Part shown: positions 13,209 through 13,654 of the stretch, piece by piece
Position numbering within the stretch: the first letter of the stretch is position 1
Layout: each line of letters opens with the position of its first letter
Source: Parvularculaceae bacterium
GTDB lineage: Bacteria > Pseudomonadota > Alphaproteobacteria > Caulobacterales > Parvularculaceae
Length of the DNA stretch: 13,654 nucleotides
Direction of reading: 5' to 3'
Assembly (NCBI GenBank): GCA_027080545.1
Contig: JALWRV010000342.1
Span: 1 to 13,654, forward strand
Made by a program: the position numbers and the translations under genes
The notes under the pieces: generated by a model
What the model was told of the DNA's origin: nothing
The model's database searches: none
Seen by the model: only the letters and a program-made list of their open reading frames with translations

Positions 13209-13654
13209 TTACCCCGCTTTGTTTGGCCCCGCTTTGTTTGGCCCGAACAGGCGTTGGTGCTCTCGATAGGCAAAGCGATCCGTCATGCCGGCAATATAGT
13301 CGCATACCATGCGCTGCAGGCTCGGCTGATCGTCCACCGGATAATGGGCCTTCCAATCCTGAGGCAAAAGGGACCAATCGGCCACATAGGCCTCGAACAA
13401 TTCCCGCACCACTTTTTTAGCAAAACGGCGCTCTTGGTTCACCTTTTCATGGCGATACATGTTTTCGAATAAAAAGGCCCGCAACTCGCTAACCTGCCCT
13501 TGCATCCCTTCTGAAAAAGCCACCATAGGCCTATCTGCGGCTCGAATATCCTCCGCCGAGTGCGGATCAAGGGCGGCCAATCGCCGTTTGGTTTCGGCCA
13601 GCACATCGGCAACCATTTCGCCAATCATCGCCGATACCGCCTCCGCAATCAGCA
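13209..13654 (-). CDS. dgt: dGTPase-family HD-domain triphosphohydrolase, C-terminal part (5' end off window)
   Basis: This is the C-terminal portion, about 148 residues, of a deoxyguanosinetriphosphate triphosphohydrolase-like protein, which hydrolyses dNTPs to nucleosides and triphosphate. The HD metal-binding motifs lie upstream, outside the window. What is visible is the family's helical C-terminus: I-G-E-M-V-A-D-V-L, VAFSEGMQGQVSELRAFLFE, NMYRHEKVNQERRFAKKVV, then MVCDYIAGMTDRFAYREHQR, which is the conserved closing block. The frame stays open to 13654, so the ATG at 13628 is internal. The protein ends GPNKAGPNKAG, caused by a perfect 15-bp tandem duplication. Adjacency to SPOR and nagZ supports the assignment. 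Confidence 0.9.
   Translation of the reverse strand, partial: LIAEAVSAMIGEMVADVLAETKRRLAALDPHSAEDIRAADRPMVAFSEGMQGQVSELRAFLFENMYRHEKVNQERRFAKKVVRELFEAYVADWSLLPQDWKAHYPVDDQPSLQRMVCDYIAGMTDRFAYREHQRLFGPNKAGPNKAG
13212..13241. repeat. Perfect 15-bp tandem duplication at the dgt 3' end
   Basis: CCCCGCTTTGTTTGG occurs twice head to tail (13212-13226 and 13227-13241) with no mismatch. Being 15 bp it keeps the frame and duplicates five codons, giving GPNKAGPNKAG at the protein end. Absence of divergence between copies suggests a recent slippage event. Confidence 0.95.

Overview
The window reads as ordinary chromosome from a free-living, probably flagellated alphaproteobacterium of moderate GC content. 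The evidence is a SciP (DUF1153) cell-cycle regulator, CtrA-type TTAA-N7-TTAA boxes, and the minus-strand order dgt, SPOR, nagZ, scpA, scpB, tatA, tatB, tatC, serS, surE, LysM/LytM protein, which I recognise from Caulobacter- and Rhizobium-type genomes. FlhF plus a repeat-only RTX protein hints at a marine Rhodospirillales- or Kordiimonadales-like lineage, but I cannot place the genus.

Layout. Positions 1-220 hold the 5' part of the RNase P RNA gene (rnpB, minus strand), with its promoter at 226-254. A noncoding stretch of nearly 500 bp separates it from sciP (710-1003, plus), whose upstream DNA carries a near-consensus CtrA box. After a structured 273-bp gap comes flhF (1277-2440, plus), a flagellar SRP-type GTPase with divergent G2 and G3 motifs. 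A convergent RTX repeat protein (2617-3510, minus) follows, with an intrinsic terminator at its 3' end. From 3672 to the right edge all genes are on the minus strand: a DipM/NlpD-like division factor, surE, serS, tatC, tatB, tatA, scpB, scpA, nagZ, a SPOR protein and the 3' end of a dGTPase-family gene. An intrinsic terminator at 3605-3637 closes this block.

How it fits together. The minus-strand block covers envelope remodelling and division (SPOR protein, NagZ, DipM-like LytM factor), chromosome condensation (ScpA/ScpB), Tat export, and housekeeping (SerRS, SurE, dGTPase). The first-rank regulatory signal is upstream of the DipM-like gene. Two perfect TTAA-N7-TTAA boxes lie 31 bp apart, one over the predicted -35 and one over the predicted -10 and start site. 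With sciP, which encodes an inhibitor of CtrA-driven transcription, and a flagellar gene in the same window, this suggests that envelope splitting is tied to the CtrA/SciP cell-cycle circuit.

I found no mobile element, CRISPR array or tRNA gene, and no clearly new multi-gene system. The more unusual items are the double CtrA-box promoter, a dyad inside the SPOR-gene promoter, the RTX protein made almost only of repeats, the altered GTPase motifs of FlhF, the apparent absence of argS and pcm from their usual places, and a 15-bp tandem duplication at the end of dgt.
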